This document shows, piece by piece, positions 1-6,583 of a stretch of DNA of 6,583 bases (positions are counted from its first letter, which is position 1; each line of letters begins with the position of its first letter). A program made the translations under genes and the position numbers. This stretch comes from an uncultured Cytophagaceae bacterium (lineage in GTDB: Bacteria > Bacteroidota > Bacteroidia > Cytophagales > Spirosomataceae), in contig CAJCBY010000188.1 in assembly GCA_903960725.1 (NCBI GenBank), forward strand, positions 1 through 6,583. Direction: 5' to 3'. The notes under the pieces are model-generated. The model did no database searches, was not told the origin of the DNA, and saw only the letters and a program-made list of their open reading frames with translations.

Positions 1-591
1 GAGGGTTCCGTGGCTATCACAGGGGCACTAGTTCAATGGTTACGCGATAATTTAGGGATCATTAAACACAGTCCAGACATCGAAAAATTAGCAAAGCTTG
101 TGGACGATAATGGTGGTTGTTATTTCGTACCTGCTTTCTCTGGTTTATATGCCCCGTATTGGAAACAAGATGCGCGCGGAGCCTTAGTCGGTCTCACGCG
201 CTATATCAATAAATCACATATCGCCCGCGCAGCCCTCGAAGCAACCGCCTTCCAAACCTGGGAAGTACTCGAAGCCATGGAAAAAGATGCAGGCATTCCG
301 ATTGCCTCACTTCGCGTGGATGGCGGCATGGTAGTAAATCAGCTATTGATGCAGTTTCAGTCTGATATCATCGGAGAAGAGGTAATCTGCCCTAAGATTA
401 TCGAAACAACCGCGCTAGGTGCAGCTTATGCAGCTGGGTTAGCCGTTGGCTATTGGGCAAACTTGGATGATCTGCGGAAAAATTGGGGTATTGCGCATAC
501 CTGGAAACCAGCGATGGATTCAGATAAGCGAGCGCATTACCGCAAGCAATGGAAGAAGGCGGTAACTAAAACCTTTGACTGGGAGGATTAG
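1..591 (+). CDS. glpK: Glycerol kinase, C-terminal part (5' end outside window)
   Basis: Glycerol kinase phosphorylates glycerol with ATP to sn-glycerol 3-phosphate in the cytoplasm, feeding lipid synthesis and glycolysis. The frame is open from base 1 and ends at TAG 589-591, giving 196 codons. Glycerol kinases are about 500 residues, so about 300 N-terminal residues are missing. The part seen is the second FGGY (actin-like ATPase) domain. Counting from the first codon, it holds the EGSV...ALVQWLRD segment (1-16), [12 protein letters not shown] (43-54), [10 protein letters not shown] (58-67) running into a full FGGY signature 2 (60-80, with H73 and E80), and the nucleotide-binding [17 protein letters not shown] (106-122). 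[14 protein letters not shown] stretch follows. The tail ends [13 protein letters not shown], a few residues shorter than in E. coli. The region matching the E. coli EIIA-Glc contact site is not conserved, so that control probably does not apply. The family call is firm; substrate glycerol rather than another FGGY sugar rests on overall similarity to GlpK. Confidence 0.95.
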   Translation, partial: EGSVAITGALVQWLRDNLGIIKHSPDIEKLAKLVDDNGGCYFVPAFSGLYAPYWKQDARGALVGLTRYINKSHIARAALEATAFQTWEVLEAMEKDAGIPIASLRVDGGMVVNQLLMQFQSDIIGEEVICPKIIETTALGAAYAAGLAVGYWANLDDLRKNWGIAHTWKPAMDSDKRAHYRKQWKKAVTKTFDWED

Positions 592-626
592 TATTCGCGC
601 GGGTCATTCCATACGCTGGGCAAGCG

Positions 627-650
627 GCTTGTCTCGAACAGGAGACAAGC
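627..650. terminator. Perfect 9-bp hairpin between convergent genes, candidate bidirectional terminator
   Basis: GCTTGTCTC (627-635) and GAGACAAGC (642-650) pair perfectly around the six-base loop GAACAG. The hairpin lies 35 bases after the glpK stop and 39 bases past the end of the decarboxylase gene on the other strand, where a shared terminator would be expected. It has no T-run on either side, so it is not a classical intrinsic terminator. It could instead stabilise 3' ends of the mRNAs. A weaker outer pairing, CCAT.AC (609-614) with GTGATGG (651-657), could extend it with an internal loop. The hairpin is read directly; its function is inferred from position. Confidence 0.4.
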
Positions 651-689
651 GTGATGGCAAAAAGTAGAATAAATATTCCTATTTTCATC

Positions 690-2150
690 TTAGACTGAGG
701 CTAACTTTGCTTTAGCAGGCGCCTCTTTTTTCGTAGCTACAGGCGCTGGTGCTTGTTGGTATCCTAAAATATCCAACATAGGCTCACTCTTTTGCTCTTC
801 TGAGAACAAGCGAGTGGTAATCGTTCCATCTTCTAATCGATCCACAATCACATGCTTAGGCGCTGGAATCAAGCAGTGTTGAATTCCGCCGTAACCTCCT
901 AATGATTCTTGGTAAGCTCCCGTGTGGAAGAATCCTACGTATTGACGCTCTGACTCCTCCTCAAAAATAGGCAAGTATAAATCAGAGCTATGTGCTTCCG
1001 TGTTATAGAAATCCATTGAATCGCAAGTCAAACCACCTAGGTTAACCTTTTGGTAAGGTAAACCCCAGTTGTTTACTGGCAACATGATGTACTTCTGGTT
1101 CATCCCCCAAGAATCAGGTAATTGAGTAATGAAAGATCCATCGATCATGTACCAAAGCTCCTTGTCATTCTGGAGTTTTTGGTCAATAATCTCGTACAAT
1201 ACGGCACCACTTTCACCTACGGTGTAAGATCCAAACTCCGTAAAGATGTTCGGAACAGGCACATTGTTCTTATTGCAAATCCAAGAGATTGACTCGACGA
1301 TTTCATCTACCATAGCTTGGTAGTCATAATTGAATTGCAAGGATGTTTGAATCGGCAAACCACCGCCTAAATCGATCGAATCTAATTCCGGACAGATCTT
1401 CTTCATCTCACAATACTTATAGATGAAACGGCTTAACTCAGACCAATAATAAGCCGAATCCTTAATCCCCGTGTTAATGAAGAAGTGTAACATCTTCAAG
1501 TTAAAGCGTGGATTAGGCTTGATTTTTTCGTTGTAGAGTGTATTTACATCCGAATAACGTACTCCTAATCGGGAAGTATAGAAAGCGAAATCTGGTTCTT
1601 CGTCCGTCGCGATGCGAATCGCGATATTTACTTTTTCTGCTGTCACTGATTTCTCGTAGAAATCGATTTCCTTCAAGTTATCTAATACAGGAATGCAATT
1701 AAATCCGTCATTGATTAACTCTGAAATGTATTGGGTATATAGAGGCTGTTTGTAGCCATTGCAAAGAATATAGGTCGCTTTAGAGATTTTTCCTTGGTTG
1801 TACATATCGCGAATGATCGGGATATCAAAGGCGCTGGACGTCTCTAAGTGTACATTTTGTTTCAAAACCTCCTCTAGAATGAAGGAGAAATGCGATGATT
1901 TCGTACAATAGCAATAGGTGTAATTTCCTTTGTAATTGTACTTTTTGATTGCGTTTCTAAAAAGAAGCTTCGCATTCTCGATGTGTTCAGAAATCTTAGG
2001 CAAATAGGACACCTTTAAAGGCGTACCATATTGCTTGATAATCTCCATAATAGGCACATTATTAAACAACAATTCATTGTTCTCATTGATATTGAACTCA
2101 CGAGTAGGGAACTCGATGGTTTGGTCAATTAGATCGATGTAATTTTTCAT
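690..2150 (-). CDS. speA: Arginine decarboxylase, short Bacteroidota type (PLP fold type III)
   Basis: Likely converts arginine to agmatine plus CO2, the first step of putrescine and spermidine synthesis in the cytoplasm. I chose ATG 2150 (486 residues, MKNYIDLIDQ) over an in-frame GTG at 2168, because relatives I recall begin here and the GTG adds only six unconserved residues. Visible fold-III features are YCYCTKSSHF (79-88) with presumed PLP lysine K84, LHFFINTG (221-228) with the cofactor-stacking His222, and the phosphate-binding DLGGGLP (260-266). Next come GESG (312-315), GGLTCDSMD (372-380) with catalytic Cys376, and GAYQESLGGYGG (411-422) with Tyr413. The protein is much shorter than E. 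coli SpeA (about 658 residues), so it probably lacks that enzyme's extra helical parts. After the usual LGY end (462-464) comes an Ala/Pro/Lys-rich tail of about 22 residues. Stop is TAA 692-690. Another fold-III amino-acid decarboxylase activity is possible; no polyamine genes adjoin it. Confidence 0.85.
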   Translation of the reverse strand: MKNYIDLIDQTIEFPTREFNINENNELLFNNVPIMEIIKQYGTPLKVSYLPKISEHIENAKLLFRNAIKKYNYKGNYTYCYCTKSSHFSFILEEVLKQNVHLETSSAFDIPIIRDMYNQGKISKATYILCNGYKQPLYTQYISELINDGFNCIPVLDNLKEIDFYEKSVTAEKVNIAIRIATDEEPDFAFYTSRLGVRYSDVNTLYNEKIKPNPRFNLKMLHFFINTGIKDSAYYWSELSRFIYKYCEMKKICPELDSIDLGGGLPIQTSLQFNYDYQAMVDEIVESISWICNKNNVPVPNIFTEFGSYTVGESGAVLYEIIDQKLQNDKELWYMIDGSFITQLPDSWGMNQKYIMLPVNNWGLPYQKVNLGGLTCDSMDFYNTEAHSSDLYLPIFEEESERQYVGFFHTGAYQESLGGYGGIQHCLIPAPKHVIVDRLEDGTITTRLFSEEQKSEPMLDILGYQQAPAPVATKKEAPAKAKLASV

Positions 2151-2200
2151 TTCTCTGTTTAAGTGCACCCGAGCTCACCCCGAGTTTGTGTAAAAACGTG

Positions 2201-2231
2201 CAAAACTGCAATAAAAGTATGTACTTTGCAA
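2201..2231 (-). promoter_or_regulatory. Putative Bacteroidota-type promoter for the arginine decarboxylase gene
   Basis: On the minus strand, TTG (2231-2229) is followed by exactly 20 bases and then CAGTTTTG (2208-2201). This fits the primary-sigma pattern of Bacteroidota (TTG, 19-21 bases, TAnnTTTG) with one mismatch in the -7 box. Transcription would begin near 2194, giving a leader of roughly 45 bases before the ATG at 2150. The match is by eye; short AT-rich boxes also occur by chance. Confidence 0.4.
2221..2228 (+). promoter_or_regulatory. Weak candidate -7 element for mpl
   Basis: GTACTTTG keeps the TTTG half of the Bacteroidota -7 box but has two mismatches in the TA half. A GTG at 2198-2200 sits 20 bases upstream in the place of the -33 TTG. 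Transcription would begin about 20 bases before the mpl ATG. If real, this promoter overlaps the opposing decarboxylase promoter almost completely. The match is poor and the call rests mainly on position. Confidence 0.2.
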
Positions 2232-2253
2232 GACAATTACATATTAAGTTATT

Positions 2254-3624
2254 ATGTCCAAAATTCATTTTATCGCCATCGGTGGTGCTGCAATGCACAA
2301 CTTAGCCCTAGCTCTGCTCACGCAAGGACACGAAATAACGGGCTCAGACGATGAAATCTACGAACCTTCCAAAAGTCTTTTGGAACAGCACGGCATCTTA
2401 CCTTCCGAATTTGGCTGGTTTCCGGAGAGGATTACACAGGACATAGACACCATTGTTTTAGGAATGCACGCGCGCGCGGACAATCCAGAACTGTTAAAAG
2501 CACAGGAACTTGGATTAAAGATTGAATCCTACCCGTCCTTCATCTACGAACAAAGCAAAAACAAACAACGCATCGTCATCGCTGGAAGTCATGGCAAAAC
2601 GAGCATTACTTCCATGATTTTGCACGTTTTAAAGACCCTAAATAAGAAATTTGACTACTTAGTGGGAGCGCGTATCGAGGGTTTTGACCTAATGGCCTCC
2701 ATCACGGATGCGCCTATTATGATCATAGAGGGCGACGAATATCTAGCCTCCCCCATCGATCGACGAGCAAAATTCCTTTTATACAAACCCCACATTGCTT
2801 TGATTTCAGGCATCGCTTGGGATCATATTAATGTCTACCCAACCTTCGAATCCTACACACAAGCTTTTGAAAATCTGGTAGAAGAAATGCCTAAAGCTGG
2901 CCATTTATTTTTTGACAAAACAGACAAAACACTCGAAGCCATCGCAGAGGCTTGCCCTGAACACTGCCACTCAGAGGGATATAAAGCACACGATTCCGTG
3001 ATTAGAAATGGCCAAACCTTCTTAAAAGGAAATGATGGGACGGAATATGGTTTACAGGTTTTTGGAGAACATACGCTAAAAAACTTGCAAGGAGCCTTAC
3101 ATATCTGTACCCAGCTAGGTGTTAACGAAACGGAATTCTACACGGCTATTCAATCTTTTAAAGGGGCGGCTAAACGCTTAGAATGGGTAGGCGAATCAGA
3201 TACACAATTGCTTTACAAAGATTTTGCCCATGCTCCATCGAAAGTAAAAGCGACAACAAAGGCTTTGAAAGCACAATTCCCACAACGCAAATTAGTGGCT
3301 GCGTTAGAATTACATACATTCAGCAGTTTAAATCCTGCCTTTCTTCCGGAATACAAAGGGACATTAGCCGATGCTGATTTAGCAATTATTTACCTAAGCG
3401 AACACGCGCGCGGCATTAAGCGAATGGATAAAATAGAGGCGGAAACGGTTCAGACTTATTTTAAGCACCCAAACCTAGTAGTGGTGCGAGAGCAAGCAGA
3501 GTTAAAAGAGATTCTCCTTAAACAAAATCAGGAAAACCAAAACCTATTGATGATGTCGTCTGGCACCTTCGATGGTCTCGATTTTCCTGGATTAGCATCC
3601 GAACTCGGATTACGAATTCAATAA
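2254..3624 (+). CDS. mpl: UDP-N-acetylmuramate:L-alanyl-gamma-D-glutamyl-meso-diaminopimelate ligase (Mpl)
   Basis: This ATP-dependent Mur ligase joins recycled tripeptide L-Ala-gamma-D-Glu-meso-DAP to UDP-MurNAc in the cytoplasm, returning old cell wall to synthesis. The protein is 456 residues, normal for Mpl. The N-terminal UDP-binding Rossmann domain opens with IHFIAIGGAAMHNLAL (4-19), followed by GMHARADNPEL. The central ATPase domain has the P-loop GSHGKTS (111-117, Lys115), EGDEY (159-163) and AWDHINVYPTF (with D190, H191). The C-terminal domain carries DFAHAPSKVKAT (323-334) and LELHTFSSLNPAFLPEY, which separate Mpl from MurC. E. coli Mpl reads DDFAHHPT at the same spot, so the second His is Ala here. 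The ATG at 2254 places the Rossmann strand at the very N terminus and has an A/T-rich leader without a clear Shine-Dalgarno. The 3' end overlaps the opposing DUF349 gene by 15 bases. Tripeptide specificity is inferred from family. Confidence 0.92.
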   Translation: MSKIHFIAIGGAAMHNLALALLTQGHEITGSDDEIYEPSKSLLEQHGILPSEFGWFPERITQDIDTIVLGMHARADNPELLKAQELGLKIESYPSFIYEQSKNKQRIVIAGSHGKTSITSMILHVLKTLNKKFDYLVGARIEGFDLMASITDAPIMIIEGDEYLASPIDRRAKFLLYKPHIALISGIAWDHINVYPTFESYTQAFENLVEEMPKAGHLFFDKTDKTLEAIAEACPEHCHSEGYKAHDSVIRNGQTFLKGNDGTEYGLQVFGEHTLKNLQGALHICTQLGVNETEFYTAIQSFKGAAKRLEWVGESDTQLLYKDFAHAPSKVKATTKALKAQFPQRKLVAALELHTFSSLNPAFLPEYKGTLADADLAIIYLSEHARGIKRMDKIEAETVQTYFKHPNLVVVREQAELKEILLKQNQENQNLLMMSSGTFDGLDFPGLASELGLRIQ

Positions 3625-4884
3625 TTGATCTAATTCTTCTTTGAAGCCAGTTAGTAAGATCTCCTTCATGGAGATTTTGCGTTTCTGGGTATTGATTTTA
3701 CTCAAGGTAATTTTATCCTCCATCATTCGGGTAGCCTCCGATTCAGCAATAAAGGATTCCAATTCGCCTCGCTCCTTCTTTGCCATGTAATCCATTTGGT
3801 TGATCATAATCTTCAACTGCTCAATCCGTGGCTTCTCATTCAAGTTCGCGTGGCGATACGAAATCACACGCAATAAATAATTCATCTCAAAGATCTTATC
3901 ACAAATCGTACGGAAACGTTCCGCAAGCGAGCGATCCATATTCTTCACTTGAGCAGCTATTTCCTTCCACTTTACTAAATAGGCTTTCGCTAAATCTGCG
4001 GTCGCCACAATATTCACTTGATCTTTTAATTTCAATTCTAGTTCCCCAGTCATCGTCGTTAATTCTAACACACGAGGGTCAACTCTGGGCTTGTAATCGA
4101 TTCCTTTTATGCGATTATATTTCTCGAAGAACATATCATTTGCTTTCTTGAAGTTCTTCCAAAGCATCGATTGCTTCTTAGGCGGCAATCCAATCACATT
4201 CTTCCATTCCTTCTGAATCTCCTTCACTTTCACCACCGAATCATCAATATCCTCGGCCTTACGCAATTGGTGGACATTATCAATGTAGCCCTGCAAGATC
4301 AAAATCTTCTCGTCTATCTGGCGGTTCTTTTCTTCAAAATAAGCGCGGCGCTTCAAGAAGAAGGCATCCATCACCTCTTGGAATTCAGCCGTCAATTCAT
4401 CTTGAAATTGTTTGTCAACTGGCCCCGTCTTCACCCACTTCATCTTTACCTCCATCAACTTATCTGTCGCCTCCACCACATCGTCTTCCTCAGAGATATC
4501 TTTCGCATCTTGAATTAAGGCGCGTTTGATTTCCAAGTTTTTAACTTGATTCGCTTGGATTAATTCTTTTAAATAAGCCTCATGCTTTTCTAATTCTGCT
4601 AACAAAGGCTTGAAATCCCCTAATCCATCGAATTCGATGAGGTAGGTTTGCATTTGCAATACTTTAGTGAGGAACGAGCCTTTGTTTTGCGCCGCTTCAA
4701 TTTCAGCAGACAGACCTTTCACCTTGCTTACCGCGAGATCAAAACGTTTTACAAAATAGGCTAGTGCGTCCTCTTCAGAATTACGCACGAAACCGATTTC
4801 GCGCTCAGGATAGCTTAGATAGGGGTTGATGAAAACTTTGCCGTCGCGGCAAAATCCAAACTCGTTTGATGTGGGCTGGCTCAT
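3610..4884 (-). CDS. DUF349 domain-containing protein, function unknown
   Basis: A 424-residue, highly charged, probably all-helical cytoplasmic protein with no signal peptide or membrane segment. After a short N-terminal part containing FCRDGKVFINPYLSYPEREIG (about 11-31) come three DUF349-like repeats. Each has a Trp-Lys centre followed by an amphipathic helix: about 138-184 (KMKWVKTGPV...FFLKRRAYFEE), 217-260 (IQKEWKNVIGLPPKK...FFEKYNRIK) and 297-340 (LVKWKEIA...IFEMNYLLR). The second is the best match. A Lys/Glu-rich helical tail (about 350-424) follows and may form a coiled coil. The start ATG (4884-4882) is the first in frame and has no strong Shine-Dalgarno. The stop TAA (3612-3610) lies inside the end of mpl. 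DUF349 proteins are common in Bacteroidota and some actinobacteria, and their role is not established to my knowledge. The gene diverges from ettA, but nothing seen ties the two functionally. Confidence 0.9.
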   Translation of the reverse strand: MSQPTSNEFGFCRDGKVFINPYLSYPEREIGFVRNSEEDALAYFVKRFDLAVSKVKGLSAEIEAAQNKGSFLTKVLQMQTYLIEFDGLGDFKPLLAELEKHEAYLKELIQANQVKNLEIKRALIQDAKDISEEDDVVEATDKLMEVKMKWVKTGPVDKQFQDELTAEFQEVMDAFFLKRRAYFEEKNRQIDEKILILQGYIDNVHQLRKAEDIDDSVVKVKEIQKEWKNVIGLPPKKQSMLWKNFKKANDMFFEKYNRIKGIDYKPRVDPRVLELTTMTGELELKLKDQVNIVATADLAKAYLVKWKEIAAQVKNMDRSLAERFRTICDKIFEMNYLLRVISYRHANLNEKPRIEQLKIMINQMDYMAKKERGELESFIAESEATRMMEDKITLSKINTQKRKISMKEILLTGFKEELDQLLNS

Positions 4885-5005
4885 ATGTTTTAAAGAAAGA
4901 GCTTCAAGCAGGTGCTTTGGCTCAAATGTTATTCGTAAATCTTAATACACCTCTAATTTATTTAAAAAATTGCGATATTTGTGGGTTGTATAAAAATAAA
5001 ATTTA
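4885..5005. promoter_or_regulatory. Divergent intergenic region between the DUF349 gene and ettA
   Basis: These 121 bases must drive both flanking genes. The ettA-proximal half (about 4940-5005) is strongly AT-rich. On the plus strand GATATTTG (about 4973-4980) resembles the TAnnTTTG -7 box with one mismatch, but no TTG lies about 20 bases upstream. On the minus strand AACATTTG is an equally partial match toward the DUF349 gene, also without a -33 partner. The ettA start is preceded by an A/T-rich leader rather than a Shine-Dalgarno. That a promoter exists here follows from the gene layout; the boxes are tentative. Confidence 0.35.
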
Positions 5006-6583
5006 ATGAGTAACGAAACAATCATCTTTTCGATGGAGCGTGTGTCGAAAGTCATCCCTCCTCAAAAGACCATTATTAAAAATATTTATTTGTCCTTTTT
5101 CTATGGGGCAAAAATTGGTGTCTTGGGTCTAAATGGCTCTGGAAAGTCCACTTTGCTACGTATTATTGCCGGAATTGACAAATCTTACACAGGTGATGTC
5201 GTGTTTTCCCCGGGCTATACAGTAGGTTTACTAGAGCAGGAACCGCAATTAGATCCGAACAAAACAGTGATCGAAGTCGTAGAAGAGGCGGTCGTAGAAA
5301 TCAAGAACCTGTTAAAGGAATTCGATGAGATTAATGAGGCTTTTGGAGATCCAGATGCTGATTTTGATAAATTATTAGCGCGTCAAGGTGAGGTCCAAGA
5401 AAAGCTGGATCACTTCAATGCCTGGGAATTAGATACGCGTTTAGAAAAAGCGATGGATGCCCTGCGTTGTCCACCGTCTGACGCCTTAGTGAGCACACTT
5501 TCAGGGGGTGAAAAGCGCCGTGTGGCACTTTGTCGCTTATTATTACAAGAGCCGGATGTCCTTTTATTAGATGAGCCAACTAACCACTTGGATGCGGAAT
5601 CCGTAGACTGGTTAGAGCAGCATTTACGTCAATACAAAGGTACCGTGATCGCCGTAACCCACGATAGATACTTCTTGGATAACGTGGCAGGCTGGATTCT
5701 GGAACTAGATCGTGGCGAGGGTATTCCTTGGAAAGGAAACTATTCATCTTGGTTAGAGCAAAAACAAAATCGTTTAGCGCAAGAGGAGAAGACGGAATCA
5801 CGTCGCCAGAAGACGTTGCAGCGCGAATTAGAATGGGTACGTATGGCGCCAAAAGCACGTCAAGCGAAGTCCAAAGCGCGTATTGGAGCGTACGAGAAAC
5901 TCCTTTCAGAAGAGAACAGACAGAAAGAAGACAAGTTGGAATTATTCATTCCCGCAGGTCCTCGTCTTGGAAATAAGGTGATTGAGGTACAAGGTGTATC
6001 TAAATCGTTCGGTGACAAGTTATTGTACGAAAACCTTAGTTTCTCGCTTCCTCCAGCTGGTATTGTCGGAATTATTGGGCCAAATGGTGCGGGTAAAACG
6101 ACCTTATTTAATCTGATTACTGATAAATTACAACCAGATGCGGGGACTTTTGAGGTAGGTGAAACAGTGAAATTAGCCTATGTGGATCAGGAGCACAACC
6201 AATTAATGGCGGAGAAATCGGTGTTTGAAACCATTTCAGACGGCAATGATTGGGTGATGCTAGGTGGCAAGCAATCAAATGCACGTGCCTATGTCAGCAA
6301 ATTCAATTTCAACGGAGCGGATCAAGAGAAAAAAATCGGTATGCTTTCGGGTGGAGAGCGTAACCGCGTTCACTTAGCGATGATGTTAAAGGAAGGTGCG
6401 AACGTGTTGTTACTCGATGAGCCTACCAATGATTTGGACGTTAATACGCTTCGTGCTTTAGAGGAAGGTTTGGAAAACTTTGCGGGTTGTGCGGTAGTCA
6501 TCTCCCACGATCGTTGGTTCTTAGACCGCATCGCGACGCATATTTTAGCGTTTGAAGGCGATTCACAAGTAGTTTGGTTTGAA
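5006..6583 (+). CDS. ettA: Energy-dependent translational throttle protein EttA (ABC-F ATPase), 3' end outside window
   Basis: EttA binds the ribosomal E site and, depending on ATP/ADP state, gates the first steps of peptide elongation. The frame is open from ATG 5006 to the window end, 526 codons; E. coli EttA has 555, so only about 30-35 residues are missing. There are no membrane segments, as expected for a soluble ABC-F protein. The first ABC domain has Walker A GLNGSGKST (41-49), signature LSGGEKRR (165-172), Walker B LLDEPTNHLD (D189, E190) and switch His219. The inserted arm (about 83-150) keeps DPDADFDKL. The inter-domain linker (about 240-324) contains ELEWVR...KARQAKSKAR (from 274), matching the P-site tRNA interaction motif. 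The second domain has GPNGAGKTT (358-366), LSGGERNR (447-454), LLDEPTNDLD (D471, E472) and His501. Both catalytic Glu residues are present. The opening SMERVSKVIPPQKTIIKNIYLSFF is typical of EttA and separates it from Uup or other ABC-F types. Confidence 0.95.
   Translation, partial: MSNETIIFSMERVSKVIPPQKTIIKNIYLSFFYGAKIGVLGLNGSGKSTLLRIIAGIDKSYTGDVVFSPGYTVGLLEQEPQLDPNKTVIEVVEEAVVEIKNLLKEFDEINEAFGDPDADFDKLLARQGEVQEKLDHFNAWELDTRLEKAMDALRCPPSDALVSTLSGGEKRRVALCRLLLQEPDVLLLDEPTNHLDAESVDWLEQHLRQYKGTVIAVTHDRYFLDNVAGWILELDRGEGIPWKGNYSSWLEQKQNRLAQEEKTESRRQKTLQRELEWVRMAPKARQAKSKARIGAYEKLLSEENRQKEDKLELFIPAGPRLGNKVIEVQGVSKSFGDKLLYENLSFSLPPAGIVGIIGPNGAGKTTLFNLITDKLQPDAGTFEVGETVKLAYVDQEHNQLMAEKSVFETISDGNDWVMLGGKQSNARAYVSKFNFNGADQEKKIGMLSGGERNRVHLAMMLKEGANVLLLDEPTNDLDVNTLRALEEGLENFAGCAVVISHDRWFLDRIATHILAFEGDSQVVWFE

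Noticed and set aside
2151..2168. GTG at 2168 as the start of the decarboxylase
   Set aside because: It adds only MHLNRE, which I do not recognise as conserved; ATG 2150 matches the usual MKxYIDLI-like start.
2163..2354. Open frame of 63 codons on the plus strand across the speA-mpl gap
   Set aside because: It overlaps the start of mpl in another frame, covers the promoter region, and its Cys/His/Arg-rich product resembles no protein family I know.
2465..2478. Alternating purine-pyrimidine run TGCACGCGCGCGCG, a possible Z-DNA-forming tract
   Set aside because: It encodes the conserved HARAD stretch of the Mur ligase and is short, so codon choice explains it.
3183..3377. Open frame of 64 codons inside mpl
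   Set aside because: It lies wholly within the well-supported mpl C-terminal domain in another frame and has no coding character of its own.
3828..4518. Two open frames (3828-4151 and 4171-4518) antisense to the DUF349 gene
   Set aside because: Both are reverse-frame shadows of a Lys/Glu-rich gene. Their Leu/His/Ser-rich products are what such antisense frames usually give.
5580..5976. Open frames 5580-5858 (-) and 5728-5976 (+) within ettA
   Set aside because: Both sit in other frames of the EttA linker and Walker B region, where the EttA reading is unbroken and highly conserved.
1..6583. Mobile element, CRISPR, tRNA/rRNA or defence system
   Set aside because: I found no transposase or integrase, terminal inverted repeats, spaced direct repeats or structured RNA gene; coding sequence fills nearly the whole window with housekeeping genes.

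Overview
The window reads as a stretch of ordinary chromosome from a member of the Bacteroidota, possibly Cytophagales or a relative. The evidence is the protein sequences: a short arginine decarboxylase of the type I know from Bacteroidota, a Mpl-type Mur ligase with the DFAHxPSKVKAT motif seen in that phylum, and a three-repeat DUF349 protein. Shine-Dalgarno sequences are absent or poor, starts are preceded by A/T-rich leaders, and one intergenic region fits the Bacteroidota promoter pattern (TTG, about 20 bases, TAnnTTTG). The order-level guess is weak. I see no mobile elements, tRNA or rRNA genes, CRISPR repeats, attachment sites or compositional break.

Layout from left to right. Bases 1-591 (+) are the C-terminal part of glycerol kinase (glpK), whose 5' end lies outside the window. 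A 98-base convergent gap (592-689) holds a perfect 9-bp hairpin. Bases 690-2150 (-) encode the arginine decarboxylase. Bases 2151-2253 are a divergent promoter region. Bases 2254-3624 (+) encode Mpl, the peptidoglycan-recycling ligase. Bases 3610-4884 (-) encode a DUF349 protein whose 3' end overlaps that of mpl by 15 bases. Bases 4885-5005 are a second divergent, AT-rich promoter region. Bases 5006-6583 (+) encode the translation factor EttA (ABC-F family), cut by the window's right edge with roughly the last 30-35 residues missing.

The genes alternate in strand (+, -, +, -, +), so none forms an operon with another inside the window. Each is probably its own transcription unit or the edge of one continuing outside. 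They cover unrelated housekeeping roles: glycerol entry into metabolism, polyamine synthesis, cell-wall recycling, an unknown DUF349 role, and energy-dependent control of translation. I found no evidence of an undescribed multi-gene system. The points worth a second look are modest: the tail-to-tail coding overlap, the U-less hairpin, a facing promoter pair, the short decarboxylase with an Ala/Pro/Lys-rich tail, and the DUF349 protein.
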